Assembly (NCBI GenBank): GCA_016756855.1
Contig: JAESPD010000001.1
Span: forward strand, 62,001-126,000
DNA length: 64,000 nt
Source of the DNA: a gamma proteobacterium endosymbiont of Lamellibrachia anaximandri
GTDB taxonomy: Bacteria > Pseudomonadota > Gammaproteobacteria > Chromatiales > Chromatiaceae
Direction of reading: 5' to 3'
The notes below the pieces were generated by a model. That model was not told the origin of the DNA, made no database searches, and saw nothing but the letters and a program-made list of their open reading frames with translations. Position numbers and translations under genes: made by a program. Shown one piece after another: positions 56,795-64,000 of this stretch. The first letter of the stretch is position 1. Every line of letters starts with the position of its first letter.

Positions 56795-57154
56795 CTAGGC
56801 GTGTGTGCAGAAGACTTCGCGCATCATGCCGATCAGCCGCAAAGTGCGGAAATCACTGACCCGGTAGTAGACCCGGTTGGCATCTTTTCGTGAGGCGAGA
56901 ATGCCTTTGTCGCGCAGGATGGCAAGATGCTGTGAGATATTGCTCTGGGACGTGCCGACCTGATCGACGATCTCCTGGACGCTTATCTCCTGATCACCCA
57001 AGGTGCAGAGGATCTTCAACCGCAACGGATGAGACATGGCCTTCAGCGAACGGGAGGCGCGGTCGATATCATCGTCAGTGGCAAACAGGGTATCGAATTC
57101 GGCCGTATCGGCATTCAATACGGGTTTGTTGGGTTTACCGAATTTGTGTTCCAT
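56795..57154 (-). CDS. ArsR-family regulator, probable persulfide sensor (SqrR/BigR-like)
   Basis: Winged-helix repressor of 119 residues: SLKAMSHPLRLKILCTLGDQ, recognition helix region SQSNISQHLAILRDKGILAS, wing RKDANRVYYRVSD. It lacks the ELCVCDL metal-binding motif of arsenic/cadmium sensors. It has exactly two cysteines, Cys50 (ILC) and Cys116 (VFC), 66 residues apart as in SqrR (41/107) and BigR (42/108), which form a polysulfide bridge. The neighbouring rhodanese fits a sulfide/persulfide response. Operator is not defined; AT-rich sequence upstream (57155-57190) contains TTATTAATAA. Confidence 0.8.
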   Translation of the reverse strand: MEHKFGKPNKPVLNADTAEFDTLFATDDDIDRASRSLKAMSHPLRLKILCTLGDQEISVQEIVDQVGTSQSNISQHLAILRDKGILASRKDANRVYYRVSDFRTLRLIGMMREVFCTHA

Positions 57155-57370
57155 GGAAATGACCTTATTAATAACTAATACAATAATACGCTGTTTTAAC
57201 AGGGCTTGAGAACCCCCTGATTTATTCGGGTTTTCCCTGATAAGCCGGTCGATGTCCGGATGGGCTATTCTGGCCTGAAAATTTGAAAAGTGTTCTAATG
57301 CAAAGGTTTATCAGCAACCTGCTGGGGTGGACTTCCCGTTGCAGAGCGAAAGAGAAGTAAGAGAGTTGTC

Positions 57371-58927
57371 ATGACGGATAAGCCAAAACCTGTCGTCCTT
57401 CTCATATTGGACGGCTGGGGATATAGAGAAGACGAGAGTGCAAACGCAATAGTTGCGGCCAGCACGCCGGTTTGGGACCGGTTGTGGAAAGAGTATCCCC
57501 ATACCCTGATCCACACCTCCGGCGCTGCGGTCGGGCTGCCTGGCGGGCAGATGGGCAACTCCGAGGTGGGTCATCTGAATCTGGGGGCGGGGCGGGTGGT
57601 CTATCAGGAGTTTACCCGGGTGAGCCGCTCCATTCGCACCGGTTCCTTCTTCTCCAACCAGACCCTCACCAGCGCGGTGGACAAGGCGGTGGAGATGGAC
57701 AAGGCGGTGCATATCCTTGGTCTGCTCTCGCCCGGTGGTGTGCACAGTCATGAAGAGCATATTCACGCGATGGTGAAACTGGCGGTTGAGCGGGGCGTAA
57801 AGAAGGTCTATCTGCACGCCTTCCTGGACGGGCGTGACAGGCCACCGAAAAGCGCCGAGGCATCATTGAAGGCGATGAACGATGTCTTCGCCGAACTGGG
57901 CACCGGCAGGATTGCCAGTATCGTGGGCCGTTACTACGCGATGGATCGCGATAACCGCTGGTGCAGGACGGAGGTCGCTTATGATCTGCTGACCCAGGGT
58001 ATGGCGGAGTACAGCGCGACGGACGCCTGTGAAGGGTTGCTGCAAGCCTATGCCCGGGGTGAAAGCGACGAGTTCGTCAAACCCACGGCGATCGTGCCCG
58101 AGGGCGGATCCCCGGTGGGTATCGAAGAGGGTGACGTGGTGTTCTTCCTCAACTACAGGTCAGATCGTGCGCGACAGTTGACGCGCCCGTTTATCGAGGA
58201 GGATTTTGCCGATTTCGAGCGCAAGGCCTGGGCGCCGCTTGGTGCTTTTGTCAGTCTGACCCAGTACCACAAAGGTTTCGAAATCCCTGTCGCCTTCCCA
58301 CCCGAGCGGCTCAAGAACGGATTCGGTGAATATATTGCAAAGCAGGGCATGCGCCAGTTGAGGTTGGCTGAGACGGAGAAATATGCTCATGTCACCTTCT
58401 TCTTCAATGGTGGTCGTGAAGAGCCGTTTGAAGGAGAGGATCGCATCCTGGTGCCCTCACCCAGAGTGGCGACCTACGACGAGAAGCCGGAGATGAGCGC
58501 GGAAGAGGTAACCGACCATCTGGTGGAAGCGATTGGCGGTAGAAAATATGACGTCATCATCTGTAACTTTGCCAACTCCGACATGGTGGGTCATACCGGC
58601 ATTCAGGAGGCGGCGGAGCAGGCCATAGAGACCATCGACCACTGTCTTGGGCGGGTACGGAAAGCGCTGCACAAAGCGGGCGGGGAGATGTTGATTACAG
58701 CCGATCACGGCAATGCGGAGCAGATGGAGGATTTCGCCCACCATCAGCCCCATACCGCCCATACGCTCAATCCAGTGCCGTTGATCTATGTCGGCCGGGA
58801 GGGGACGCTGGACGAGAGTGGCGCCCTGTGTGACATCGCCCCGACCCTGCTGAAACTGATGGGACTCGACCAGCCCGGCGAAATGAAAGGACATGCGCTG
58901 ATCAGATTTGAGGAAGAGGCGGAGTGA
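57371..58927 (+). CDS. gpmI: Phosphoglycerate mutase, cofactor-independent
   Basis: Manganese-dependent interconversion of 3- and 2-phosphoglycerate in glycolysis/gluconeogenesis, 518 residues. The alkaline-phosphatase-type core begins [15 protein letters not shown]; the phosphoserine site is [15 protein letters not shown]; further metal-ligand segments are [14 protein letters not shown] and [32 protein letters not shown] and [13 protein letters not shown]. Complete and of usual length. envC overlaps its stop (GTGA). The 216-bp gap before it is shared with the divergent ArsR gene. Confidence 0.97.
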   Translation: MTDKPKPVVLLILDGWGYREDESANAIVAASTPVWDRLWKEYPHTLIHTSGAAVGLPGGQMGNSEVGHLNLGAGRVVYQEFTRVSRSIRTGSFFSNQTLTSAVDKAVEMDKAVHILGLLSPGGVHSHEEHIHAMVKLAVERGVKKVYLHAFLDGRDRPPKSAEASLKAMNDVFAELGTGRIASIVGRYYAMDRDNRWCRTEVAYDLLTQGMAEYSATDACEGLLQAYARGESDEFVKPTAIVPEGGSPVGIEEGDVVFFLNYRSDRARQLTRPFIEEDFADFERKAWAPLGAFVSLTQYHKGFEIPVAFPPERLKNGFGEYIAKQGMRQLRLAETEKYAHVTFFFNGGREEPFEGEDRILVPSPRVATYDEKPEMSAEEVTDHLVEAIGGRKYDVIICNFANSDMVGHTGIQEAAEQAIETIDHCLGRVRKALHKAGGEMLITADHGNAEQMEDFAHHQPHTAHTLNPVPLIYVGREGTLDESGALCDIAPTLLKLMGLDQPGEMKGHALIRFEEEAE

Positions 58928-60144
58928 TCCAAGGCGCCGGTGCCGCCGCCCTGCTGTTGGCATTGGTGCTGTGCTCTGCGACACCTGGCTTCTCCGTAGC
59001 GGCTGAAAAAGCGCAACTGCAGCAAAAGAGTGAGGAGCTGGCCCAGGTCAAGGCCCGCATTAAGCAACTGCAGACTCAGTTGCGCTCGGCGGAGGGTGAG
59101 CGCCAGGGGCATAACAGCGCACTAAGGGAGATCGAAGAGCGTATCGGTGGCCTGGCCAGACGTGTCCGGGTCATCGTCGTGAGTCTCGACCGCCAGCGCC
59201 AGCGCATGGCGGAGTTGGAGCAGGAGCGAGCCGACGCCCGGCTGCAGCTCGATTTTCATCGCCAGACGATGGAGCAGCAGATTCGGGCCGCCTACATCAT
59301 GGGAAGGCAGGAGAAGGTGAAGATTCTGTTGAATCAGCAGGACCCCGCCGTGGTCAGCCGGGTGATGGTGTATTACGATTACCTCAACGATGCGCGCCTG
59401 GCCCGCATGAACCTGATTCGCGACAGTCTGCAGCGTCTGGCTAAAATCGAGCAGGCGCTCTCAGAAGAGGAGCTGCGACTGCAACAACTGCAGGCCAAGG
59501 AGGCGGCGGAGCGAGAGCAGTTGGAGCGGACTCGGGTTGGCCGGGAGAGGGTGATAGCTGCGCTCAATGCGCGCCTTCGCAATAAGGGACAGGAGCTGGA
59601 ACAGCTCAAGGCCAATGAGAAGCAACTCTCATCCCTGTTGGCGAATATCCAGGAGGCGTTGGAGGACATTCCGATGGAGCGTCTTGCGCATAAGCCGTTC
59701 GGTAAACTTAAAGGCCGCCTGCCCTGGCCCTCAAAAGGCAGATTGGCTGCCAGTTTCGGTTCTCCCAGGAAACTTGGAAAACTGCGCTGGGACGGCGTAC
59801 TGATATCTGCGCCCGAGGGGCGGGAGGTCAAGGCGGTGCACTATGGCCGCGTGGCTTTTGCCGATTGGCTGCGGGGTTTTGGGCTGCTGCTGATTGTCGA
59901 TCACGGTGGCGGTTTTATGAGCCTATACGGCCACAACCAGAGTCTCTTCAAGGAGACTGGCGAGTGGGTCGAACCGGGAGAGGTGGTGGCGTTGGTGGGC
60001 AGCAGCGGCGGCCGCAGTACGTCAGGGGTCTACTTTGGCATCCGTCAGAATGGCGCGGCGGTGAACCCGAAGAAGTGGTGCCGGCGTACCAAAGGCAAGC
60101 GAATCAGTGCGATTCGCTCACAGGCCGTAAACAATAGGGTGTAG
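58924..60144 (+). CDS. envC: EnvC-type murein hydrolase activator (degenerate LytM)
   Basis: Periplasmic protein of 406 residues with a signal sequence ([20 protein letters not shown]), long coiled coil (about 28-255) and a C-terminal LytM/M23 domain. The zinc ligands of active M23 peptidases are replaced: LRWDGVLIS where His would be, [10 protein letters not shown], and [19 protein letters not shown] where HLHFE is expected. This is like E. coli EnvC, which activates amidases AmiA/B at the division septum rather than cutting itself. Start GTG overlaps gpmI stop. Its TAG stop is in a GTAGG repeat. Confidence 0.9.
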   Translation: MIQGAGAAALLLALVLCSATPGFSVAAEKAQLQQKSEELAQVKARIKQLQTQLRSAEGERQGHNSALREIEERIGGLARRVRVIVVSLDRQRQRMAELEQERADARLQLDFHRQTMEQQIRAAYIMGRQEKVKILLNQQDPAVVSRVMVYYDYLNDARLARMNLIRDSLQRLAKIEQALSEEELRLQQLQAKEAAEREQLERTRVGRERVIAALNARLRNKGQELEQLKANEKQLSSLLANIQEALEDIPMERLAHKPFGKLKGRLPWPSKGRLAASFGSPRKLGKLRWDGVLISAPEGREVKAVHYGRVAFADWLRGFGLLLIVDHGGGFMSLYGHNQSLFKETGEWVEPGEVVALVGSSGGRSTSGVYFGIRQNGAAVNPKKWCRRTKGKRISAIRSQAVNNRV

Positions 60145-60174
60145 GATGCGGTTCGCAAACTCAACGCATCCTAC
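60141..60174. repeat. Palindromic repeat, family B, holding the envC stop codon
   Basis: GTAGGATGCG (60141-60150) and CGCATCCTAC (60165-60174) are perfect 10-bp inverted ends around GTTCGCAAACTCAA. TAG at 60142-60144 ends envC. Related to the long inverted repeat at 35641. Confidence 0.85.
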
Positions 60175-60285
60175 ATGATTACCACAAAGTCAGAGTGCAC
60201 TATGTTACCTGAAAGCGGTCTTACTCAGTCTGAACCGACTATTGAATTTTTATCGCCAAAGGGCGATGTTTGCAGGATGAATGGG

Positions 60286-61611
60286 ATGAAGACTTCGTTT
60301 CGCAGATTTTTTGTACTAAGCCTCGGTGCTTTTTTCGGGATGGGCTTATCGGTGGCGGGATATGCCGCTGCCCAAGCGGAAAAGGAGGCCGTCGAGTTGC
60401 CGCTGCAGGAGCTGCGCACCTTTGCCGACATCTTCGGCCGCATCAAGGCCAGCTACGTGGAGCCGGTGGAAGACAAGGTGCTGCTGGAGAGTGCTATTCG
60501 CGGCATGCTCTCCGATCTTGATCCCCACTCGAGTTACCTCAATGAAGAGGAGTACAAGGAGCTGCGGGTCGGCACCAGTGGTGAATTTGGTGGCCTCGGC
60601 ATAGAGGTGGGCATGGAGGATGGCTTCATCAAGGTCATCTCTCCCATCGACGATACCCCGGCACAGCGGGCAGGGGTGCTTGCCGGTGATCTGATAGTGC
60701 GGCTGGATGATACGCCGGTGAAGGGGCTCTCCCTGACCGAGGCAGTCAACCTGATGCGAGGTAAACCCGGCAGCAAACTTGTTCTGACAATTTCCAGGAA
60801 GGGGGCGAAAAACCCCCTGAAGATCGAGGTGATGCGTGCGGTCATCAAGGTGACCAGCGTCAAGAGTCGGCTGCTGGATGAGCGTTTTGCCTATGTGCGC
60901 ATCTCCCAATTTCAGTCGCATACCACCGATGACATGCTGAAGGCGGTACGCAAGCTGGAGGCGTCAGCAAAGGAAGGACTGAAGGGATTGGTACTCGATC
61001 TGCGCAATAATCCCGGTGGGGTACTCAATGCGGCGGTGTCCGTAAGCGATGCCTTTCTGGAACAGGGACTGATCGTCTATACCGAAGGCAGGGTGAGCGA
61101 CTCCGCGCTGCGCTTTGAGGCGGCACCTGACGATGTGCTCAAGGGCGCGCCCATAGTGGTCTTGGTCAATTCCGGATCAGCGTCGGCCTCAGAGATCGTC
61201 GCCGGTGCGCTGCAGGACCACAACCGCGCAGTCATCATGGGCAAGCAGACCTTTGGCAAGGGCTCGGTGCAGACCATTATCCCGATCAATCAACACTCGG
61301 CAGTGAAAATGACCACAGCCCGATACTTTACCCCTTCAGGCCGATCCATCCAGGCGGAGGGCATCAAGCCCGACATTGAGCTGGAGGATGTGGAGGTGTC
61401 CGCGTCGAAAGACAATGGCGTGAAGCCGTTGAAAGAGGCGGATCTTTCCGGCCATCTGGAAAACGGTAATGGAAAAGCAAAAAAACAGGCAGGGAAGAAA
61501 AAGGACGGCAAAGAGAATAAGGGCTCTTTGGCGGCCCGGGACTACCAGCTTAGCGAAGCGCTCAACCTTTTGAAAGGGTTGGTGATACTGCAAAAGCGCA
61601 AGGCAGGCTGA
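60286..61611 (+). CDS. ctpA: C-terminal processing protease CtpA (S41 family)
   Basis: Periplasmic serine protease of 441 residues. Signal/membrane segment RFFVLSLGAFFGMGLSVAGYAA; PDZ domain (about 95-185: GGLGIEVGMEDGFIKVISPI, GVLAGDLIVRLDDTPVKGLS); catalytic core with FAYVRISQFQ, VLDLRNNPGGVL, nucleophile loop VLVNSGSASASEIVAGALQD and lysine in GKQTFGKGSVQT. A lysine-rich tail follows (NGNGKAKKQAGKKKDGKENK). ATG 60286 has AGGA eight bases upstream; the frame is open farther upstream but without signal-peptide character. Between envC and yibQ, as usual. Confidence 0.95.
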   Translation: MKTSFRRFFVLSLGAFFGMGLSVAGYAAAQAEKEAVELPLQELRTFADIFGRIKASYVEPVEDKVLLESAIRGMLSDLDPHSSYLNEEEYKELRVGTSGEFGGLGIEVGMEDGFIKVISPIDDTPAQRAGVLAGDLIVRLDDTPVKGLSLTEAVNLMRGKPGSKLVLTISRKGAKNPLKIEVMRAVIKVTSVKSRLLDERFAYVRISQFQSHTTDDMLKAVRKLEASAKEGLKGLVLDLRNNPGGVLNAAVSVSDAFLEQGLIVYTEGRVSDSALRFEAAPDDVLKGAPIVVLVNSGSASASEIVAGALQDHNRAVIMGKQTFGKGSVQTIIPINQHSAVKMTTARYFTPSGRSIQAEGIKPDIELEDVEVSASKDNGVKPLKEADLSGHLENGNGKAKKQAGKKKDGKENKGSLAARDYQLSEALNLLKGLVILQKRKAG

Positions 61612-62453
61612 TGAGCAGCCTCCGGCAAACATGTTCACTCCTGTTGCTGGGGTTTGCCGCCATTCTCATGCCGGGGGTTCAGGCGGACGAGGTAGAGGGC
61701 ATAGGGATATCTCCCGCCTATATCGCGCTGATCATCGATGATATGGGCAACCGGCGTGAAGCCGGTGAGGCGGCACTGGCTCTGCCGGGGGCCATCACTT
61801 ACTCGTTCCTGCCTCACACCCCGTTTGCCAAAGTGCAGGCCGGTATCGCCCACGCCACCGAGAGAGAGGTGATGCTTCACCTGCCCATGGAGTCGAATGA
61901 AAACTATCCGTTGGGCACGGGCGGTCTGACAATGGATATGGAGCGGGATGCATTTGTCCTGACGCTCGCTGAGGACATCGCATCGATCCCGTATGTGGCG
62001 GGCATCAACAACCATATGGGCAGCCGAATGACCAGTGACGCGGAGGCGATGCGTTGGCTGATGGCAGCGCTCCGGGATTCTGACCTCTTTTTTATCGATA
62101 GTCGCACCACTGACCAGACCCAGGCGGAGACAGTGGCCAGGGAGAATCTGGTGGCCGTCACGCGGCGCAACGTCTTCCTCGACAACGAGAGGGATCCGGA
62201 GGCGATCAGGATGCAGTTCCAAAATCTGATTCGTCTGGCAAAGAGAGACGGTAGTGCCGTTGGCATCGGTCATCCGCATCCGGAGACCCTGGAGATTCTG
62301 GCGGAGATGATACCGCTGCTCGAACGCGAGGGGGTGCAGCTTGTGCCGGCCTCGCATCTGACAAACCAGGAGAGAAGATTATGGCACGCGTCCTCGTCCC
62401 CCTCGCCCAAGGCTGTGAAGAACTCGAAGCCGCCACCATCACCGATCTACTGA
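61611..62453 (+). CDS. yibQ: Divergent polysaccharide deacetylase family protein (YibQ)
   Basis: Exported protein of 280 residues: signal peptide (CSLLLLGFAAILMPGVQA) and the divergent NodB-like deacetylase fold with YIALIIDDMGNRREAGEAAL, ITYSFLPHTPFAKV, EVMLHLPMESNE, YVAGINNHMGSRMTSD and FFIDSRTTDQTQAE. Activity is not established for this family; genetic linkage with envC and ctpA suggests cell-envelope work. Its start overlaps the ctpA stop by one base. The last 24 codons (ASSSPSPKAVKNSKPPPSPIY) overlap the DJ-1 gene by 73 bases and look unlike conserved sequence, so a frameshift or lost stop near 62380 is possible. Confidence 0.88.
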   Translation: MSSLRQTCSLLLLGFAAILMPGVQADEVEGIGISPAYIALIIDDMGNRREAGEAALALPGAITYSFLPHTPFAKVQAGIAHATEREVMLHLPMESNENYPLGTGGLTMDMERDAFVLTLAEDIASIPYVAGINNHMGSRMTSDAEAMRWLMAALRDSDLFFIDSRTTDQTQAETVARENLVAVTRRNVFLDNERDPEAIRMQFQNLIRLAKRDGSAVGIGHPHPETLEILAEMIPLLEREGVQLVPASHLTNQERRLWHASSSPSPKAVKNSKPPPSPIY

Positions 62454-62929
62454 GCCGCGCCGGGGTGGAAGTGGTGACGGCAGGCCTCGACGATCAACCG
62501 GTCAAGGCCGCCAGAGGGTTGACCCTCCTGCCTGATACCACCCTCGACGCCGTTGTGGATGAGTCGTTCGATATGATCGTACTGCCCGGCGGCCTGCCCG
62601 GTGCAGACTACCTGGATCAGGATCCGCGCATCCACCGTCTGCTGCAGCGCCTTGCGGGGGAGGGGGGTTACACTGCGGCAATCTGCGCCGCCCCCAAGGT
62701 GCTGGCCAGCGCGGGACTGCTGGAGGGCCGTTCCGCCACCAGCTATCCCGGTGTGCTGGACGGGATGGATCTGCCGGGCGTGGATGTGGATCTGCGGCCG
62801 GTGATCGCGGACGGAAAGGTAATCACCTCCCGTGGGCCGGGGACGGCAATGGACTTTTCCCTGGCGCTGATCGAAGCACTTGAAGGCAAAGCCAAGCGGG
62901 ATGAGGTGGAGGCCGGTCTGGTTCGCTGA
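62381..62929 (+). CDS. DJ-1/PfpI family protein (YajL/ThiJ type)
   Basis: Cytoplasmic protein of 182 residues: MARVLVPLAQGCEELEAATI with the conserved glutamate, FDMIVLPGGLPGADYL, and the nucleophile elbow YTAAICAAPKVLASAGLLEG with Cys102; later VITSRGPGTAMDFSLALIEA. This is the YajL/DJ-1 subgroup, linked to protection of thiols and glyoxal-damaged molecules; its exact reaction is disputed. Good Shine-Dalgarno (AGGAGAGA) at 62367-62374. It overlaps yibQ by 73 bases. Confidence 0.93.
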   Translation: MARVLVPLAQGCEELEAATITDLLSRAGVEVVTAGLDDQPVKAARGLTLLPDTTLDAVVDESFDMIVLPGGLPGADYLDQDPRIHRLLQRLAGEGGYTAAICAAPKVLASAGLLEGRSATSYPGVLDGMDLPGVDVDLRPVIADGKVITSRGPGTAMDFSLALIEALEGKAKRDEVEAGLVR

Positions 62930-62972
62930 TTTCACGCATGGACGAGTTTCAGATCATTCACCATGGAGCGAC

Positions 62973-63060
62973 GTAGGTCGGTTTAAGCGCAGCGGAACCG
63001 GCGGGACAGTGTTTCGCTTCGACCCCAAACTGCCCGATCCGCAAGCTTGATCGGGTCTAC
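62973..63060. repeat. REP-like double palindrome, family A
   Basis: GTAGGTCGGTTTAAGCGC...GAACCGGC followed by GCCCGATC...GATCGGGTCTAC, between the convergent DJ-1 and epimerase genes. Confidence 0.85.
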
Positions 63061-63088
63061 GTTGTTTGCTGGAAAATATCAGTAGCGG

Positions 63089-64000
63089 TTATTTATTCAG
63101 ATAGATAACATCCGCCCCGTTGCTGCTGGATTGCCCGTTCGGTTGGGGGCCGTGCTCCGGTACCAGGGAGTGCAGCGCCTCGTCCAGTCGTTGGATGTCC
63201 ATGGATTTACAGGCTTCGGCAACCGTTTTCATGGTCTCATTGAGACCGTCCCAGTCCACCTTGCGGTGGCGTGCGAGAAACACCTTTTCGTGCCGGGTCT
63301 TGTCGAGCGCCTCTTTTTCGTGAAACAGCTCCTCGAACAGCTTCTCTCCAGGGCGCAGGCCAATGTACTCGATTTCGATATCCTCTCCCGGCTTTTTACC
63401 GGATAGGTGGATCATCTGTTCAGCCAGATAGCTGATCTTCACCGGTTCGCCCATGTCCAACACAAAGATCTCGCCGCCAACCCCGAGCACCACCGTCTGC
63501 ATGATCAACTGGCAGGCCTCCGGGATAGTCATGAAGTAACGTTCCATGCGGGGGTCAGTCACGGTGACCGGCCCGCCTGCGGCGATCTGCTTGCGGAAGA
63601 GGGGAATCACGCTACCCGCTGAGCCGAGCACATTTCCGAACCGGGTAGTGATAAACCGGGTGTTGGAGTGCGCGTTGAGATTTTGGCAGAAGATCTCCGC
63701 CGCGCGCTTGCTCGCGCCCATGATATTGGCCGGGTTGACCGCCTTGTCGGTAGAGACCAGTACGAAGACGCTGCTGTTGAACTGGTTTGCCGCTTCAGCC
63801 ACATTACGGGTGCCGAGCACATTATTACGCATCGCCTGACGTAGCTGGGGTTCCAGCATGGGAACGTGTTTGTAGGCGGCTGCGTGGAAGATGACATCGG
63901 GGCGGTGCCGGGTGAAAACATCGTCGACATAGGGACGGTCGGTGACGTCGCCAAGGTGGCACTCCAGTTCCAGGTCGGGAAAAGCCTTCTGCAGTTCCAT
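63089..64000 (-). CDS. Polysaccharide biosynthesis nucleotide-sugar dehydratase/epimerase (CapD/FlaA1 family), 5' end outside window
   Basis: C-terminal part, 303 residues visible, of a short-chain-dehydrogenase-type enzyme acting on UDP-GlcNAc, in lipopolysaccharide or capsule synthesis. Motifs: VIFHAAAYKHVPMLEPQLRQ, LVSTDKAVNPANIMGASKRA (SxxK of the catalytic triad with M for Y, as in the WbpM/CapD group), TRFGNVLGSAGSVIPLFRKQ, VTDPRMERYFMTIPEAC, and YIGLRPGEKLFEELFHEKEA. The membrane-spanning N-terminal half of long family members would lie beyond the right edge, where the frame continues. Confidence 0.92.
   Translation of the reverse strand: MELQKAFPDLELECHLGDVTDRPYVDDVFTRHRPDVIFHAAAYKHVPMLEPQLRQAMRNNVLGTRNVAEAANQFNSSVFVLVSTDKAVNPANIMGASKRAAEIFCQNLNAHSNTRFITTRFGNVLGSAGSVIPLFRKQIAAGGPVTVTDPRMERYFMTIPEACQLIMQTVVLGVGGEIFVLDMGEPVKISYLAEQMIHLSGKKPGEDIEIEYIGLRPGEKLFEELFHEKEALDKTRHEKVFLARHRKVDWDGLNETMKTVAEACKSMDIQRLDEALHSLVPEHGPQPNGQSSSNGADVIYLNK

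Overview
The window is a 64 kb stretch of chromosome from a Gram-negative gammaproteobacterium, centred on the probable replication origin. The order parB-parA / rsmG-mnmG / mnmE-yidC-yidD-rnpA-rpmH / dnaA-dnaN-recF-gyrB is the classical oriC neighbourhood. Other gammaproteobacterial markers are EfpL, SecB, class-I style NtrB/NtrC control of glnA, CCA transferase next to a DUF4124 protein, and the gpmI-envC-ctpA-yibQ block. A PP-loop tRNA-thiolation-like enzyme fused in an operon with a TusA protein, a probable persulfide-sensing ArsR regulator next to a membrane rhodanese, class 1B dihydroorotate dehydrogenase and PEP-CTERM proteins suggest an environmental, possibly sulfur-oxidising lineage (Chromatiales or a related symbiont group). 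That placement is inference only.

Layout. 1-10 kb is the leftward ori-proximal operon. It is interrupted by a methyltransferase, an OsmC-like gene and a frameshifted spermidine-synthase relic between mnmE and mnmG, and by a PEP-CTERM gene on the other strand between rsmG and parA. 10-16.6 kb holds dnaA, a candidate oriC with two perfect DnaA boxes, dnaN, recF (carrying two parS sites inside its reading frame) and gyrB. 16.8-21.5 kb is a leftward block: acyltransferase, GmhB, MazG-like, GlyS, GlyQ. 21.6-24.8 kb is rightward: PP-loop enzyme, TusA, CDF transporter, EfpL. 24.8-30.1 kb is a nitrogen-control region, glnA and glnLG, with recognisable NtrC sites and a sigma-54 promoter. 30-48 kb holds mixed housekeeping and signalling genes: ODP-type diiron protein, Cache sensor protein, HemE, beta-hydroxyacid dehydrogenase, GGDEF-EAL, di-haem peroxidase, a giant FAD/Fe-S dehydrogenase, PilZ, CCA transferase and TraB. 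49-52 kb contains two nearly identical PEP-CTERM genes in inverted orientation, flanking an asparagine-synthetase relic. 52-64 kb returns to housekeeping genes: HDOD, PyrD, TrmL, GpsA, SecB, rhodanese, ArsR, GpmI, EnvC, CtpA, YibQ, DJ-1 and a truncated nucleotide-sugar epimerase/dehydratase.

The most interesting signal is the inverted PEP-CTERM pair. Coding sequence plus terminator (709 bp each) are almost identical and the similarity stops exactly at the ATG. Yet both otherwise different upstream regions keep a strong sigma-54 promoter and 17-bp elements of the form TGTCGG-N4-TTTTACA, 65 bp and about 206 bp upstream of it. This looks like a dedicated enhancer-dependent PEP-CTERM regulon together with gene conversion of the coding part. 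Other notable points are parS sites encoding the same peptide (FHVEH) twice in RecF, and families of palindromic repeats beginning GTAGG whose TAG serves as the stop codon of five genes. No tRNA, rRNA, CRISPR array, prophage or intact insertion sequence was seen.
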